From Actinomyces weissii (GTDB taxonomy: Bacteria > Actinomycetota > Actinomycetes > Actinomycetales > Actinomycetaceae): DNA of 64,000 bases. Shown piece after piece: positions 1 to 7,925 of the stretch (its first letter is position 1; each line of letters starts with the position of its first letter). The stretch lies in the NCBI RefSeq assembly GCF_016598775.1, contig NZ_CP066802.1, positions 2,500,182 to 2,564,181 on the forward strand, read 5' to 3'. The translations under genes were made by a program, and so were the position numbers. Below the pieces are notes generated by a model. The model was not told where the DNA came from, did not search any database, and saw only the letters and a program-made list of their open reading frames with translations.

Positions 1-1
1 C

Positions 2-379
2 GTCCACATCTGCCTGGGACTCGTCGCCGCAGGGGTCCTAGCGGCCCTCAGCCTGCTGGTCTCCCGCCGCTACCACCGCAGCACGGGCCTGGGAGAGGAC
101 TTGCCCGATGACGAGCTCGTGCGGTTCTTCTCCTCCCTGAGCCGCTCCACCCTGGTGATAACCCTGTGCTCCATGGTTGCCATCGTCCTGCTGGCGGTCA
201 CTGCCCCCATCCTGGAGACCGTACAGATCACCATCTGCGTAGTCACCATCGCGGCTGTCGAGGTGCTCCTGGGCTGGCTGAGCGGCAAGGCCGCCTGCTG
301 CGCCAAGATCGCCCGCCAACGCCGTCTGGAGATCGGCGGCTCCCGCTGGGAGAGCCTCATGGCCACCGGCCGCCTGTAA
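2..379 (+). CDS. Membrane protein, 5' end outside the window
   Basis: An open frame runs in from the left edge and stops with TAA at 377-379, so only the C-terminal 125 residues are visible. It contains about three hydrophobic stretches: one right at the edge (residues rich in L/V/A), then two back to back after the acidic 'LPDDELVRFF' segment, and ends in a basic tail. I do not recognise the family. It lies upstream of a RiPP cluster on the same strand, so it could be a permease or immunity protein of that cluster, but a strong hairpin separates them and this is only a guess. An internal ATG at 101 exists but the frame is clearly open upstream. Confidence 0.6.
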   Translation, partial: VHICLGLVAAGVLAALSLLVSRRYHRSTGLGEDLPDDELVRFFSSLSRSTLVITLCSMVAIVLLAVTAPILETVQITICVVTIAAVEVLLGWLSGKAACCAKIARQRRLEIGGSRWESLMATGRL

Positions 380-403
380 GCCACCACCTGCCTAGGCGAC
401 GCC

Positions 404-429
404 GCGCCCCGGCCCTACGGCCGGGGCGC
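404..429 (+). terminator. Strong GC hairpin after the partial membrane gene
   Basis: A perfect 11-bp stem (GCGCCCCGGCC/GGCCGGGGCGC) with loop CTAC starts 25 bases after the upstream stop codon. There is no T-tract, which is common for actinobacterial terminators. It isolates the RiPP precursor gene from the gene before it. Confidence 0.75.
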
Positions 430-688
430 AGTCGTGTACAGAGGTGCCCTCCCCCAACTGACTGGTACACCCGACTCCAGTAGGAGACGACGAGCGCAAC
501 GGAACCGATTGGGGGAGACAACCCGCCCACCACCACCGCCGGATACCAGCCGAACGTCCCCTTCCACCAGCTGATCCCCTAACCATGGGAAACGGCTTTG
601 ATTGAGTCATCCGCAAAGGAAGCGGCTCCGGCCACAAAGTAGTGCGCCGGTAACACAACCCCACCACTCACAAGAGTTAGGAAACATC
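430..688 (+). promoter_or_regulatory. Upstream region of RiPP precursor 1
   Basis: Non-coding stretch between the terminator and precursor 1. I see a TTGATT hexamer near 598 but no convincing -10 partner, and a short inverted repeat GTGTAC...GTACAC (about 433-438 and 466-471) that could be an operator for the LuxR-type response regulator at the other end of the cluster. The promoter is inferred from position; its exact location is not resolved. Confidence 0.3.
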
Positions 689-838
689 ATGTCTGAGAAC
701 ACCAAAGGTACCCCCAAGGCCGAGGTCGAGCTCGAGGCCGAGGAGCTTGAGTCGATGGACGCCCCCGGCTGGGACGACGTCACCCTCGCCTCGATCTCCT
801 TCGTCGGCGGCGTCTCCGTTGCCGTCGCCCTGACCTGA
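689..838 (+). CDS. RiPP precursor peptide 1 (daptide-like, C-terminal Thr)
   Basis: A 49-residue peptide starting at ATG 689 after a modest GGAAA ribosome site (the open frame extends to 602 but lacks a better start). The N-terminal part is very acidic (ELEAEELESMDAPGWDD) and the C-terminal part is the hydrophobic core VTLASISFVGGVSVAVALT. Its leader motif E-S-M-D-A-P-x-W recurs in the second precursor at 4542. The C-terminal residue is Thr, the residue converted in known daptides to a dimethylated diamine. The core has four Ser/Thr plus the terminal Thr and no Cys, so a LanKC enzyme could dehydrate it but not form lanthionine within it. Precursor role is inferred from motif and neighbours. 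Confidence 0.85.
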   Translation: MSENTKGTPKAEVELEAEELESMDAPGWDDVTLASISFVGGVSVAVALT

Positions 839-863
839 TCAGCACTGCCCCTATAACACCTCG

Positions 864-899
864 CACCGGGGACGTGCTCTGCGGAGCACGCCCCCGGTG
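864..899 (+). terminator. Hairpin between precursor 1 and the modification genes
   Basis: Inverted repeat CACCGGGG-ACGTGCTC / GAGCACG-CCCCCGGTG with a TGCG loop, lying between the precursor stop and the synthetase start. It is a likely partial terminator or 3' stabiliser that makes the precursor mRNA more abundant than the downstream enzyme mRNA, as is common in RiPP operons. Confidence 0.65.
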
Positions 900-938
900 T
901 AGTCCACACCAGCCACCTCACGCCACCAAAGGAGCACC

Positions 939-3179
939 ATGTCCCCCACGCTGAAGGACATCCTTGGCACAAGCACCCCCTTCTCACCCTGGCCCCAAGA
1001 GGCCCCCAAGGGTTGGGACGTCGTGCGCACTCCAGAGTGGGAGACCTGGTTCCCGCAGGACAAAGACCTGCCCGAACAAGGCTGGAAGATCCACACCTCC
1101 ACTATCCCTGACGAGGCCCAGGCAGCCCTGGAGATCGTGGCCACGACGTGCCTACGTAGGCACGTCGCCTTCAAGTTCGTCTCAACACACGAGGCCCTCG
1201 CAGTAAAAGCATCAAAGAACAGTCCGCGCAGCGCGGCTGGAAAATTCACCTGCATCTACCCAGATGACGAGCAGCAATGCGGCGAGATCGTCTCCGAACT
1301 ACTTTCCAGGCTCGATGGTATGCACGGTCCTGATATCCTCACTGACTTGCGCTGTGGCTCCGCGCCTGTCTTTGTGCGTTGGGGAGCTTTCCTCCCGCTG
1401 TATACCACCGACCCAAAGAGTCCTGGACTACTGGCAGTCCGCCGCCCGGATGGTACGCTCATCCCTGACGACCGCCGCCACGGCCTACGCGTCCCCGATT
1501 GGGTAAGCTGGCCCGTCTGGACGCAGGCAGCCCGCCGTGAGCGCCTGTCCCAGCCTTCCCGCCTGCCGTGCACCCTCACGCGTCCCCTATCTCTGCACGC
1601 TGGCGGCGGAGTCTATGAGGCGACCATGCACGCCGACGGTACGACCGTAGTAGTCAAGGAGGGCCGCCCCCACGCCGGCCTGGACGTCCTTGGTCATGAC
1701 TCCGCCTGGCGTGTACGTCACGAGGCCTCTATATTGAGCCGCCTCGCTGGCAAAGCTCGCGTGCCCCGCCTCATCGAACAAGTCGAGGGTGCCCGCCACA
1801 GCTACCTCGTGCGAGAGAGGATAGAGGGCACCACACTGCGGGACGCCCGCCTTGAGCGATGCCGCACGATGCCCTCCGCCGCCTACGAAGCCTGGGCCCG
1901 AGACGTTCTTGCCGCACTGCGAAAGGAACTCGATGCCGTCCACGCCTGCGGGCTCGTGGTCAATGACCTGCACGAGAACAACGTCCTGCTGGATGGCGAC
2001 GGTGTGGTCCTGTTCGACCTGGAGGCAGCTTCTGACACCTTCTCCACCCAACCCCAGGCCATGGCGGCCCTCGACTGCGCCGCACCCGTCGGCGTCTACG
2101 GCGTCGACGCCGACCGCTTCGCCTACAACGTCATGGTTCTAGGCATGTTTCTGCGCTCAGTCCGTGGCGTGCGCCTTGGGTGCCAGCGTGTACACGCCCT
2201 CGCTTACCAGGCGGTTCGTACTCACCCGGACTGCGCCGACCTGATCACATCCGCCGCAGTCGAACTTCTCACCCTCCTTGACACCAGCACCGCGTCAGGC
2301 ATCATGCCAAGTGCCGTGCACGAGACCACGCGGCCAAACACCCTCAAGGCTATATCTGAGGCTGCGCCAGAGGTTCCCCTCACACTGTTGGAGCACACAG
2401 TCCACGAGGAGGTAACCCGGCTTGGAAGGTTGGGCCTGCCAACCGGTAGGGTCCCCCCCAACGCGCAGGACCTTCTCACCTGCCTCCTGCGTGCCACCAC
2501 ACCTGGCCCTGGACTCCCGGATGGCTTGCCTCTCTTGGGAGATCGGACCAGCGCACTGCGGGCCTGCCTGGACCACGTGGCTGGAACTATTAGTGCTCAG
2601 GAGGCACTCGCCGCCCTAGAAGCCGTCGATACCGTCCGCACCATGCCCGGTCCGGCACCGCGCCCTGGCCTGCGCGAGGGACGCACCGGTGACGCCCTAC
2701 TCCACCTAGTCGCACAGTTAGCTGGCCTACGGCCGGATGCTGCCCCCGCCGCAGACCTCTTGGCCTGGGATGCTGAACCGCTAACACGCCGCGCATCACC
2801 AATCATGGGAGGCATCGACGGTCGACTCGCATGGCACTTCGTCACGGAGTCACTCGATGCCCTCACCTCCTCCCCACCGGCCTGCGACCAAGGCGCCGTC
2901 CCTATTGACCTGCTCACCTCCTCCGGCACCTCCGGGTTCCACGGAGGCGCCATCGGCACCCTCGCTCTGCTAGCCGCCCTCCGAGCGCTTGGCCGCCCCC
3001 GCCCCGACGCCGAGGTAGAGGCCCGCTCCGCACTGGTCGACAGCCTCCTGGTGCAGACCGACGAGCCAGAAGCGGTCGGCGTCGTCGACGACCTGGGGAT
3101 CAGCCTCGCCCCACAGGGCCCTGACGGTCCTGCCGGAGCCGCCAGGGCACTAGCCCTTCTCCAACTCAACAACCAGTAA
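939..3179 (+). CDS. Class III lanthipeptide synthetase-like (LanKC) with reduced cyclase
   Basis: 746 residues. The N-terminal lyase domain shows the LanKC hallmarks GWKIH (about residue 48-52), a FKF motif and GKFTCIYPDD near residue 105. The kinase domain follows, with VVVKEG near residue 237, RHEASIL, the catalytic loop NDLHENN near residue 344 and a DLE metal site near 359, so both dehydration activities look intact. The C-terminal cyclase part is shorter than in typical LanKC enzymes (usually about 850-900 residues) and only a short G-rich remnant (SSGTSGFHGGAIGTLALLAAL) is recognisable. Expected role is phosphorylation of Ser/Thr in a precursor core and elimination to Dha/Dhb. Because precursor 1 has no Cys, dehydration without ring formation is plausible. 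GTG/ATG choice: ATG 939 with AAGGAG just upstream. Confidence 0.85.
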   Translation: MSPTLKDILGTSTPFSPWPQEAPKGWDVVRTPEWETWFPQDKDLPEQGWKIHTSTIPDEAQAALEIVATTCLRRHVAFKFVSTHEALAVKASKNSPRSAAGKFTCIYPDDEQQCGEIVSELLSRLDGMHGPDILTDLRCGSAPVFVRWGAFLPLYTTDPKSPGLLAVRRPDGTLIPDDRRHGLRVPDWVSWPVWTQAARRERLSQPSRLPCTLTRPLSLHAGGGVYEATMHADGTTVVVKEGRPHAGLDVLGHDSAWRVRHEASILSRLAGKARVPRLIEQVEGARHSYLVRERIEGTTLRDARLERCRTMPSAAYEAWARDVLAALRKELDAVHACGLVVNDLHENNVLLDGDGVVLFDLEAASDTFSTQPQAMAALDCAAPVGVYGVDADRFAYNVMVLGMFLRSVRGVRLGCQRVHALAYQAVRTHPDCADLITSAAVELLTLLDTSTASGIMPSAVHETTRPNTLKAISEAAPEVPLTLLEHTVHEEVTRLGRLGLPTGRVPPNAQDLLTCLLRATTPGPGLPDGLPLLGDRTSALRACLDHVAGTISAQEALAALEAVDTVRTMPGPAPRPGLREGRTGDALLHLVAQLAGLRPDAAPAADLLAWDAEPLTRRASPIMGGIDGRLAWHFVTESLDALTSSPPACDQGAVPIDLLTSSGTSGFHGGAIGTLALLAALRALGRPRPDAEVEARSALVDSLLVQTDEPEAVGVVDDLGISLAPQGPDGPAGAARALALLQLNNQ

Positions 3180-3202
3180 CACGACCACGAAAGGACACAC
3201 CA

Positions 3203-3379
3203 ATGCGCCCCATCTTCTACACCGCCCTGATCCTCCTCGGCATCGTACTGGGAGTAGCTGGTATTGCATTCTTGGAGGGACACGTCCAACTCCTTACCGT
3301 CACGCTCGGTGCTGGGCTTACCGCTGGCTCCGCCTGGTCCCTGCTACCAAGCCGCCACGCTGGGACGGACCGCTCGTGA
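3203..3379 (+). CDS. Small two-TM membrane protein (58 aa)
   Basis: A 58-residue ORF with GAAAGGA seven to eight bases ahead of ATG 3203. It begins MRPIFYTALILLGIVLGVAG and contains two hydrophobic helices separated by a short EGHVQ turn, ending in a basic polar tail. Its stop codon overlaps the GTG start of the next gene (GTGA at 3376-3379), so it is translationally coupled in the operon. No family is recognised. Position inside a RiPP operon suggests an immunity peptide or a membrane anchor for the modification complex. That role is inference only. Confidence 0.65.
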   Translation: MRPIFYTALILLGIVLGVAGIAFLEGHVQLLTVTLGAGLTAGSAWSLLPSRHAGTDRS

Positions 3380-4416
3380 AGTGTCCGGCGCTCTTCCTGC
3401 ACCCCTCGGACTCTGGCACCCCGGTGCTCGGACGCTCAATCGAACCCGTGCTCGCCCGCGTGGATAGCACACGCACCGAGGAACGAGTTAAGACCCTACC
3501 CAAAGGCGTAGTCGTGCGAGTTGACGCCCTCTCATGCAACTACCGTGACAGGTCCCTCATCTTGTCTGGCACCGGAGCTCCTGAGTCCGGTCTGACCCCC
3601 TTCGGATCAGAGTTTGCTGGCACAGTCCTGGCTGTTGGACCCGGTTGCAGGCTGCGCCCCGGCGAGCGCGTCATGTCTTGTTCCTCCTACCCACCCGAGC
3701 CTGGCGCGGGCCCTGCTGGCGTCGTCACCAACGTCGCATCTCAGGGAGTCTTGCTCCTCCACGAGTCCCAGCTGCTCGAAGTGCCGGAGTTGATGAGCAC
3801 TGAACAGGCTGCCGCCTTCGGCCTGTGCCACCAGACCGCCGTCGCCATAGTCCGCCGCTCAGGAGCGGGCAGAGGGGCACGGGTCCTCGTCACCGCTGCC
3901 ACCTCCTCCACCTCGGTCGCTATCCGCCGGATCCTTGGTGCCCACGGTGTGGAGACGTGGGTTCAGTCCTCCAAGAAGAGCATCGACCTACTTCCCGGCG
4001 AGCATCGCTGGTCCTCCGCAGAGGCGGCGGACGTGAAATCGCCCAGAAGTGGCTTCACCCATGTCCTGGACCCTTTTTGCGACCTCAACCTCCCGCTCGT
4101 CCTACCACTCATGGCAATGGGAGGCTCGTATGTCACCTGCGGTCTGCTACATCAGCACCCCGACATGGAGCATCCCAGCACCACCTGGGACCCTCAGTCA
4201 CTCATTGCCACCCTTATCACCGGGAATCTGTCCGTCACCGGCAACTGCCTGGGCACCAAGGAGGACCTGCTCACGGCCCTCGAACTAGCCCGCGACAGGC
4301 GCCTTCCTCTCGACCATCCACCGATCCACGACCGCCACCACGCCAGCGACTTCCTCCACGAGGCGTTCACCTCACGCAGCCGCACCGGCAAGGTCGTTCT
4401 GTCCTTGGCTGCCTAA
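3376..4416 (+). CDS. MDR-family oxidoreductase (candidate dehydroamino-acid reductase)
   Basis: 346 residues of the medium-chain dehydrogenase/quinone-reductase type. The N-terminal GroES-like part has the CNYRDRSLI motif and SEFAGTVLAVGPG. The nucleotide-binding fold starts near residue 170 with VLVTAATSSTSVAI, a variant of the QOR-like VTAASGGVG loop. MDR enzymes of the LanJA type hydrogenate Dha/Dhb to D-Ala/D-Abu in some lanthipeptides, and this gene sits two positions after a LanKC homologue, so that role is attractive. An alternative is participation in oxidation of the C-terminal Thr. Starts at GTG 3376 overlapping the previous stop. Family assignment is firm, role inferred. Confidence 0.75.
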   Translation: MKCPALFLHPSDSGTPVLGRSIEPVLARVDSTRTEERVKTLPKGVVVRVDALSCNYRDRSLILSGTGAPESGLTPFGSEFAGTVLAVGPGCRLRPGERVMSCSSYPPEPGAGPAGVVTNVASQGVLLLHESQLLEVPELMSTEQAAAFGLCHQTAVAIVRRSGAGRGARVLVTAATSSTSVAIRRILGAHGVETWVQSSKKSIDLLPGEHRWSSAEAADVKSPRSGFTHVLDPFCDLNLPLVLPLMAMGGSYVTCGLLHQHPDMEHPSTTWDPQSLIATLITGNLSVTGNCLGTKEDLLTALELARDRRLPLDHPPIHDRHHASDFLHEAFTSRSRTGKVVLSLAA

Positions 4417-4541
4417 CTGATCGGCCTATCGGCCTATCCCATCGGACCACCCCAATCTCACCAACCAGCCGATCCGCATCCCGCCTGAACAGGATGTGCT
4501 TGATGAACCACAACCTGGACCTATCCCAGAAGGAGCACAAC
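4417..4541 (+). promoter_or_regulatory. Spacer before precursor 2 with repeated ATCGGCCTA motifs
   Basis: The 125-base gap contains ATCGGCCT twice in tandem followed by ATCCCATCGG (about 4422-4446). A related ATCGGCCTACCCAATC lies after the response-regulator gene at about 15,364. This may be a regulator site or an internal promoter, or the copies may simply be coincidence in GC-rich DNA. Confidence 0.25.
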
Positions 4542-4664
4542 GTGAACGACACCCACGACACGAGTCTCACAGAATACGAGTCACTCGACTCCCCAGATTG
4601 GAAGGACGGTGCTGCGGCCCTAGGCGTCATCTTGGGCCTGTGCGCGCTCGTCGCCATCATCTAA
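4542..4664 (+). CDS. RiPP precursor peptide 2 (ends in Ile-Ile, contains Cys)
   Basis: A 40-residue peptide from GTG 4542, chosen because AGAAGGAG lies six bases upstream; an in-frame ATG at 4503 would add 13 residues. The leader segment TEYESLDSPDWKDG matches precursor 1 (ELESMDAPGWDD). The core after W-x-D, GAAALGVILGLCALVAII, is hydrophobic, has one Cys, no Ser or Thr, and ends in Ile. It therefore lacks the C-terminal Thr needed for the standard daptide modification and any site for LanKC dehydration. It may be a second component that is processed and exported unmodified, or that supplies a thiol. No similar short precursor was noticed elsewhere in the window. Confidence 0.8.
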   Translation: MNDTHDTSLTEYESLDSPDWKDGAAALGVILGLCALVAII

Positions 4665-4692
4665 AGCCACTCCATCAGAGAAGGACCACACC

Positions 4693-5421
4693 ATGACGAC
4701 GCCCCTGCTCAAGGTCGACGCGGTCACCAAGACCTACAAGTCAACCACCGCGATCGAGGACATCCACCTGACGGTCGCCCCCGGCCAGTCACTCGGCCTC
4801 CTGGGCCCCAACGGCGCTGGCAAGACCACGACCCTGCGCACGGTCCAGGGCGTCGTCCGCCCCAGCGCCGGAACCGTCACCCTCTTTGGGCGCGGCCCGC
4901 TGTCCCTGCCTGACGCAGCCCGCCACGTCGGCTTCGCCTTCGACGGGACCGGCCTGCCCACCTCCCACAGCGTGCATAACCACCTGGTCAACCACCGCCT
5001 CGCCAACGGCCTGTCTCGCCGCGAGATCGAGGAGGTCACGGAGGAGTTCGAGCTCGGTCCCATGCTGCGCCGCCGCATCAAGGACCTGTCAACCGGCGAG
5101 CGCAAGCGCGTCAGCCTCGCTACCGCCATGGCTGCCCACCCCCAGCTCCTCATCCTCGACGAGCCCACCAACGGGCTGGACGTCGAGGGCGCCCACTGGC
5201 TGCGCCAAAAGCTCCTCGCCCACATCCACGACGGCGGTGCGCTGCTCATCTCCAGCCACATCCTCTCCGAGGTCGAGCGCGTCGTCGACAGCGTCCTCGT
5301 GATCAAGCGGCACGTCCTGTTTGACGGGACCCTCGCCGACCTACAGCAGCACGGCGGCCCCAGCCTCGAGGACGCCTACCTCAACCTCGTCAGCCCGAAC
5401 CGAAAGAGCGCCGCAGCATGA
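4693..5421 (+). CDS. ABC transporter ATP-binding protein (RiPP export)
   Basis: 242 residues with Walker A GPNGAGKTTT (about residue 37-46), signature LSTGERKRVSL and Walker B LLILDEPTNGLD followed by a switch His in LISSHIL. AGAAGGA precedes ATG 4693. The stop overlaps the permease start (ATGA), forming a two-gene exporter of the type found in daptide and lantibiotic clusters, for peptide export and/or self-immunity. Confidence 0.93.
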   Translation: MTTPLLKVDAVTKTYKSTTAIEDIHLTVAPGQSLGLLGPNGAGKTTTLRTVQGVVRPSAGTVTLFGRGPLSLPDAARHVGFAFDGTGLPTSHSVHNHLVNHRLANGLSRREIEEVTEEFELGPMLRRRIKDLSTGERKRVSLATAMAAHPQLLILDEPTNGLDVEGAHWLRQKLLAHIHDGGALLISSHILSEVERVVDSVLVIKRHVLFDGTLADLQQHGGPSLEDAYLNLVSPNRKSAAA

Positions 5422-6284
5422 CCACCTCGACCTTCACGACCACCGCAGCAGACCAGGCCCCGCAGGCCTCCGCTCGCGCACGCACCCACGCTGAGGCCTC
5501 CGAGGCTCCGCAGAGCAGCGGGCTGCGCACCCTGAGCGTCATCGCCTCCCTGACCCGGCGCGGCATGACTGACCGCACCTGGCTGTGGTTCGCCCTAACC
5601 GGCGTCGCCCTGGGAGCCTTCACCGCCGTCATTGACTCAAGCACCTTCCTGGAGGCGATCGACACCAGCAACCAGGCTGCCGTCGACGCCGTCGCCCTGC
5701 GCCTCCTGCGCCTCGGCTTTGCCGTGCTGCTGGTCTCCGCCCTGTGGGGCGCCACCCAGGTCACCTCCGAGTTCCGTGACGGCACCGTCGCCGGGCGCGT
5801 CAACGAGCACCGCGGGATCGGCCGCCTGGTGCGCAACCACGCCCTCGCCTCACTACCCACGGGGCTCGTGTTCGGCCTCATCGGCGTGCTCAGCGCCGGG
5901 GTGCCCACCTGGTTCATCCTGCGCAGCAAGGGCCTGACCCCCACCCTGGACGGGGAGGTACTGACCACCGCCCTAGGCATCGTCGCCGTCACCGCCCTGG
6001 CCGCCCCGTGGGGTACCTGCTTTGGTTGGGTGATCCGCAGGGCGCTCCCCGCGAGCCTCGTCCTGATCGTCTGGACCATGTTCATCGAGCCGGCGCTCGT
6101 GCCCGCCCTGCCCAACGACGCTGGCCAGTACCTGCCTGGTGGCCTCCAGCTCACCCTGATCCGCGACGCCACCGCCGTCGGCTCCACGCCCATCGCGCTC
6201 GCTGCGGCCCTCCTGGTCGCGTGGGTGGCCCTGGCTGGCGTCGTCGCAACCATCGTGACTCGAAAGGGTGACCTACGTGTCTGA
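5418..6284 (+). CDS. ABC-2-type transporter permease
   Basis: 288 residues with a roughly 45-residue polar N-terminus and six predicted hydrophobic segments, typical of ABC-2 permeases paired with a CcmA-like ATPase. Four-base overlap with the ATPase gene implies coupled translation. Substrate is inferred to be the modified peptide(s) of this cluster. Confidence 0.88.
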   Translation: MTTSTFTTTAADQAPQASARARTHAEASEAPQSSGLRTLSVIASLTRRGMTDRTWLWFALTGVALGAFTAVIDSSTFLEAIDTSNQAAVDAVALRLLRLGFAVLLVSALWGATQVTSEFRDGTVAGRVNEHRGIGRLVRNHALASLPTGLVFGLIGVLSAGVPTWFILRSKGLTPTLDGEVLTTALGIVAVTALAAPWGTCFGWVIRRALPASLVLIVWTMFIEPALVPALPNDAGQYLPGGLQLTLIRDATAVGSTPIALAAALLVAWVALAGVVATIVTRKGDLRV

Positions 6285-7884
6285 CACTGCCATCCTGGAG
6301 CTTCCGGGCACTGCCCTGCGGCTCCACAGCGCCGCCGTCCTGTCCCGCTCCAAGTCGACCGCCTGGGCAGTGCGCACCCCTGACAACCGGTTACTCGGGA
6401 TCGGGCAGGGACTCGGAGACATCCTGCGCACCATGCAGGAGCACGGGACCCTTACACCCAAGGAGATCCAGGCCCGCCTCGGCGGGACCTGGACCCTCCC
6501 GGAGATCCTCAACGCCCTTGCCTCACTGCGCCGTTACCGGATCATCCTAACGGCAGACGAGGAGGAGACAACAAGCACAGCCCCGACCTGGAGCGTCGAC
6601 CACGACGGCCCTTTCGTCCTCAAGCTCTGCTTCAACCGTCCCGAGGCCCTCTTCCGGGCGCTGCGTGGCGTCGTCGCCCCCTTGCGCAAGTCATGGTTGC
6701 GCTGGCTAGCCCCCATGATCTCCCTTGCCGGCCTCGTGCTACTCATGCAGTTGGTCATCGACCCCAACGGCGCCCTATACCAGCCACTGTCACTGAGGAC
6801 CTATGGCATGCTCCTGCTGTCAATGGTCCTGACCACGGCCGTCCACGAACTCGCGCACGGCCTGACTCTCACAGCCTGCGGAGCCCTGCCGCACCGTGTA
6901 GGCGTGATGATCTTCTATTTCTCACCAGCAGCCTTCTGCGACGTCACCGAGGCCTGGCTACTGCCACGCCGCGAACGAGTCGCAGTAGCCTTCGCGGGGA
7001 TCATCGTACAGACCAGCATCGGGGCGGTTGCCCTACTGGCCTGCCTACTGCTAGGCGGGAACGGCTTCCTCGCCTGGTACGGAGCGAGTACCTACCTGAT
7101 CGCACTGTCCAACCTCATCCCTTTCCTTCGCCTAGATGGCTACGTCGCCCTCGTTGGCGCCATCGACCAGTCAGGCCTGCGCCGTCGCTCAGTGACCGCC
7201 CTCCACGACCGCATCGCTGGCATCCCAACCACAGAGCCCGTGTGGGTTGCCCTGTTTGGGATCGGCTGCCTGGCCACCCCCTTCGTGATCGTTTGGGGAG
7301 TAGTGAGCACCATGGCCCCCAACCTTATAAACGGCGGCGCCACAGGGCGCCTCATGCTATCCGCGCTCATAGGCTTCTGCCTGACCAGCCTCCTTATCAA
7401 GCTGATCCACGGGATGCGCAAACTCCGGCCCACCCAGCAGGCCCGTCTCGCACTCGCTGGCACGCTCACGGCCTTCGCCGTACTGCTCACCCCGATTCCG
7501 ACCTCCACGTCCTTCGGCTACCTCATCGAGCGTCCGGGAGTAGCGATCGCCCTGAACGGTAACAACACCGTAGGATCGGCCCCCGTAGGGGAGGGGACGG
7601 TTGTCACCTTCCACCACTCCGGGCTCATCAACGGATCAACCCTCGGAACTGGCACCGTAACCGGAACCAAGGAGTGCACCGTGCCCGTGCGGGCAGTCTC
7701 ACCTATCCTGTCCGACGCCCTAATGCCACCTGCAACCTGCCTAACAATCTCCACCGACCTTGACCTCGCTGTCGGCTCCACCGGACGCGTTATCACGGAG
7801 ACAGTCCACCAGCCCTTAGCCCGCATCATACGCAAGCAGCTCGGCCCGATCCTTCCCGGCGGCATCATGTACTCCGACTCATGA
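6277..7884 (+). CDS. RRE-M50 intramembrane metalloprotease (leader peptidase of daptide type)
   Basis: About 535 residues. The M50 zinc motif HELAHG is near residue 190 and the second motif NLIPFLRLDGY near residue 280, among at least eight TM segments. The first about 90 residues form a PqqD-like winged-helix pattern (LGIGQGLGDILRTM... ILNALASLRRYRII), i.e. a possible RiPP recognition element. A C-terminal extracytoplasmic beta-rich tail follows the last TM. Daptide clusters encode such a membrane metalloprotease, believed to remove the leader. I choose GTG 6277 because AAAGGG is correctly spaced; GTG 6268 is also in frame. It overlaps the permease stop. Confidence 0.85.
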   Translation: MSDTAILELPGTALRLHSAAVLSRSKSTAWAVRTPDNRLLGIGQGLGDILRTMQEHGTLTPKEIQARLGGTWTLPEILNALASLRRYRIILTADEEETTSTAPTWSVDHDGPFVLKLCFNRPEALFRALRGVVAPLRKSWLRWLAPMISLAGLVLLMQLVIDPNGALYQPLSLRTYGMLLLSMVLTTAVHELAHGLTLTACGALPHRVGVMIFYFSPAAFCDVTEAWLLPRRERVAVAFAGIIVQTSIGAVALLACLLLGGNGFLAWYGASTYLIALSNLIPFLRLDGYVALVGAIDQSGLRRRSVTALHDRIAGIPTTEPVWVALFGIGCLATPFVIVWGVVSTMAPNLINGGATGRLMLSALIGFCLTSLLIKLIHGMRKLRPTQQARLALAGTLTAFAVLLTPIPTSTSFGYLIERPGVAIALNGNNTVGSAPVGEGTVVTFHHSGLINGSTLGTGTVTGTKECTVPVRAVSPILSDALMPPATCLTISTDLDLAVGSTGRVITETVHQPLARIIRKQLGPILPGGIMYSDS

Positions 7885-7925
7885 GGTCTGTGTCGCCCAA
7901 GACCAACTGTAGCGAAGGAGGCACC

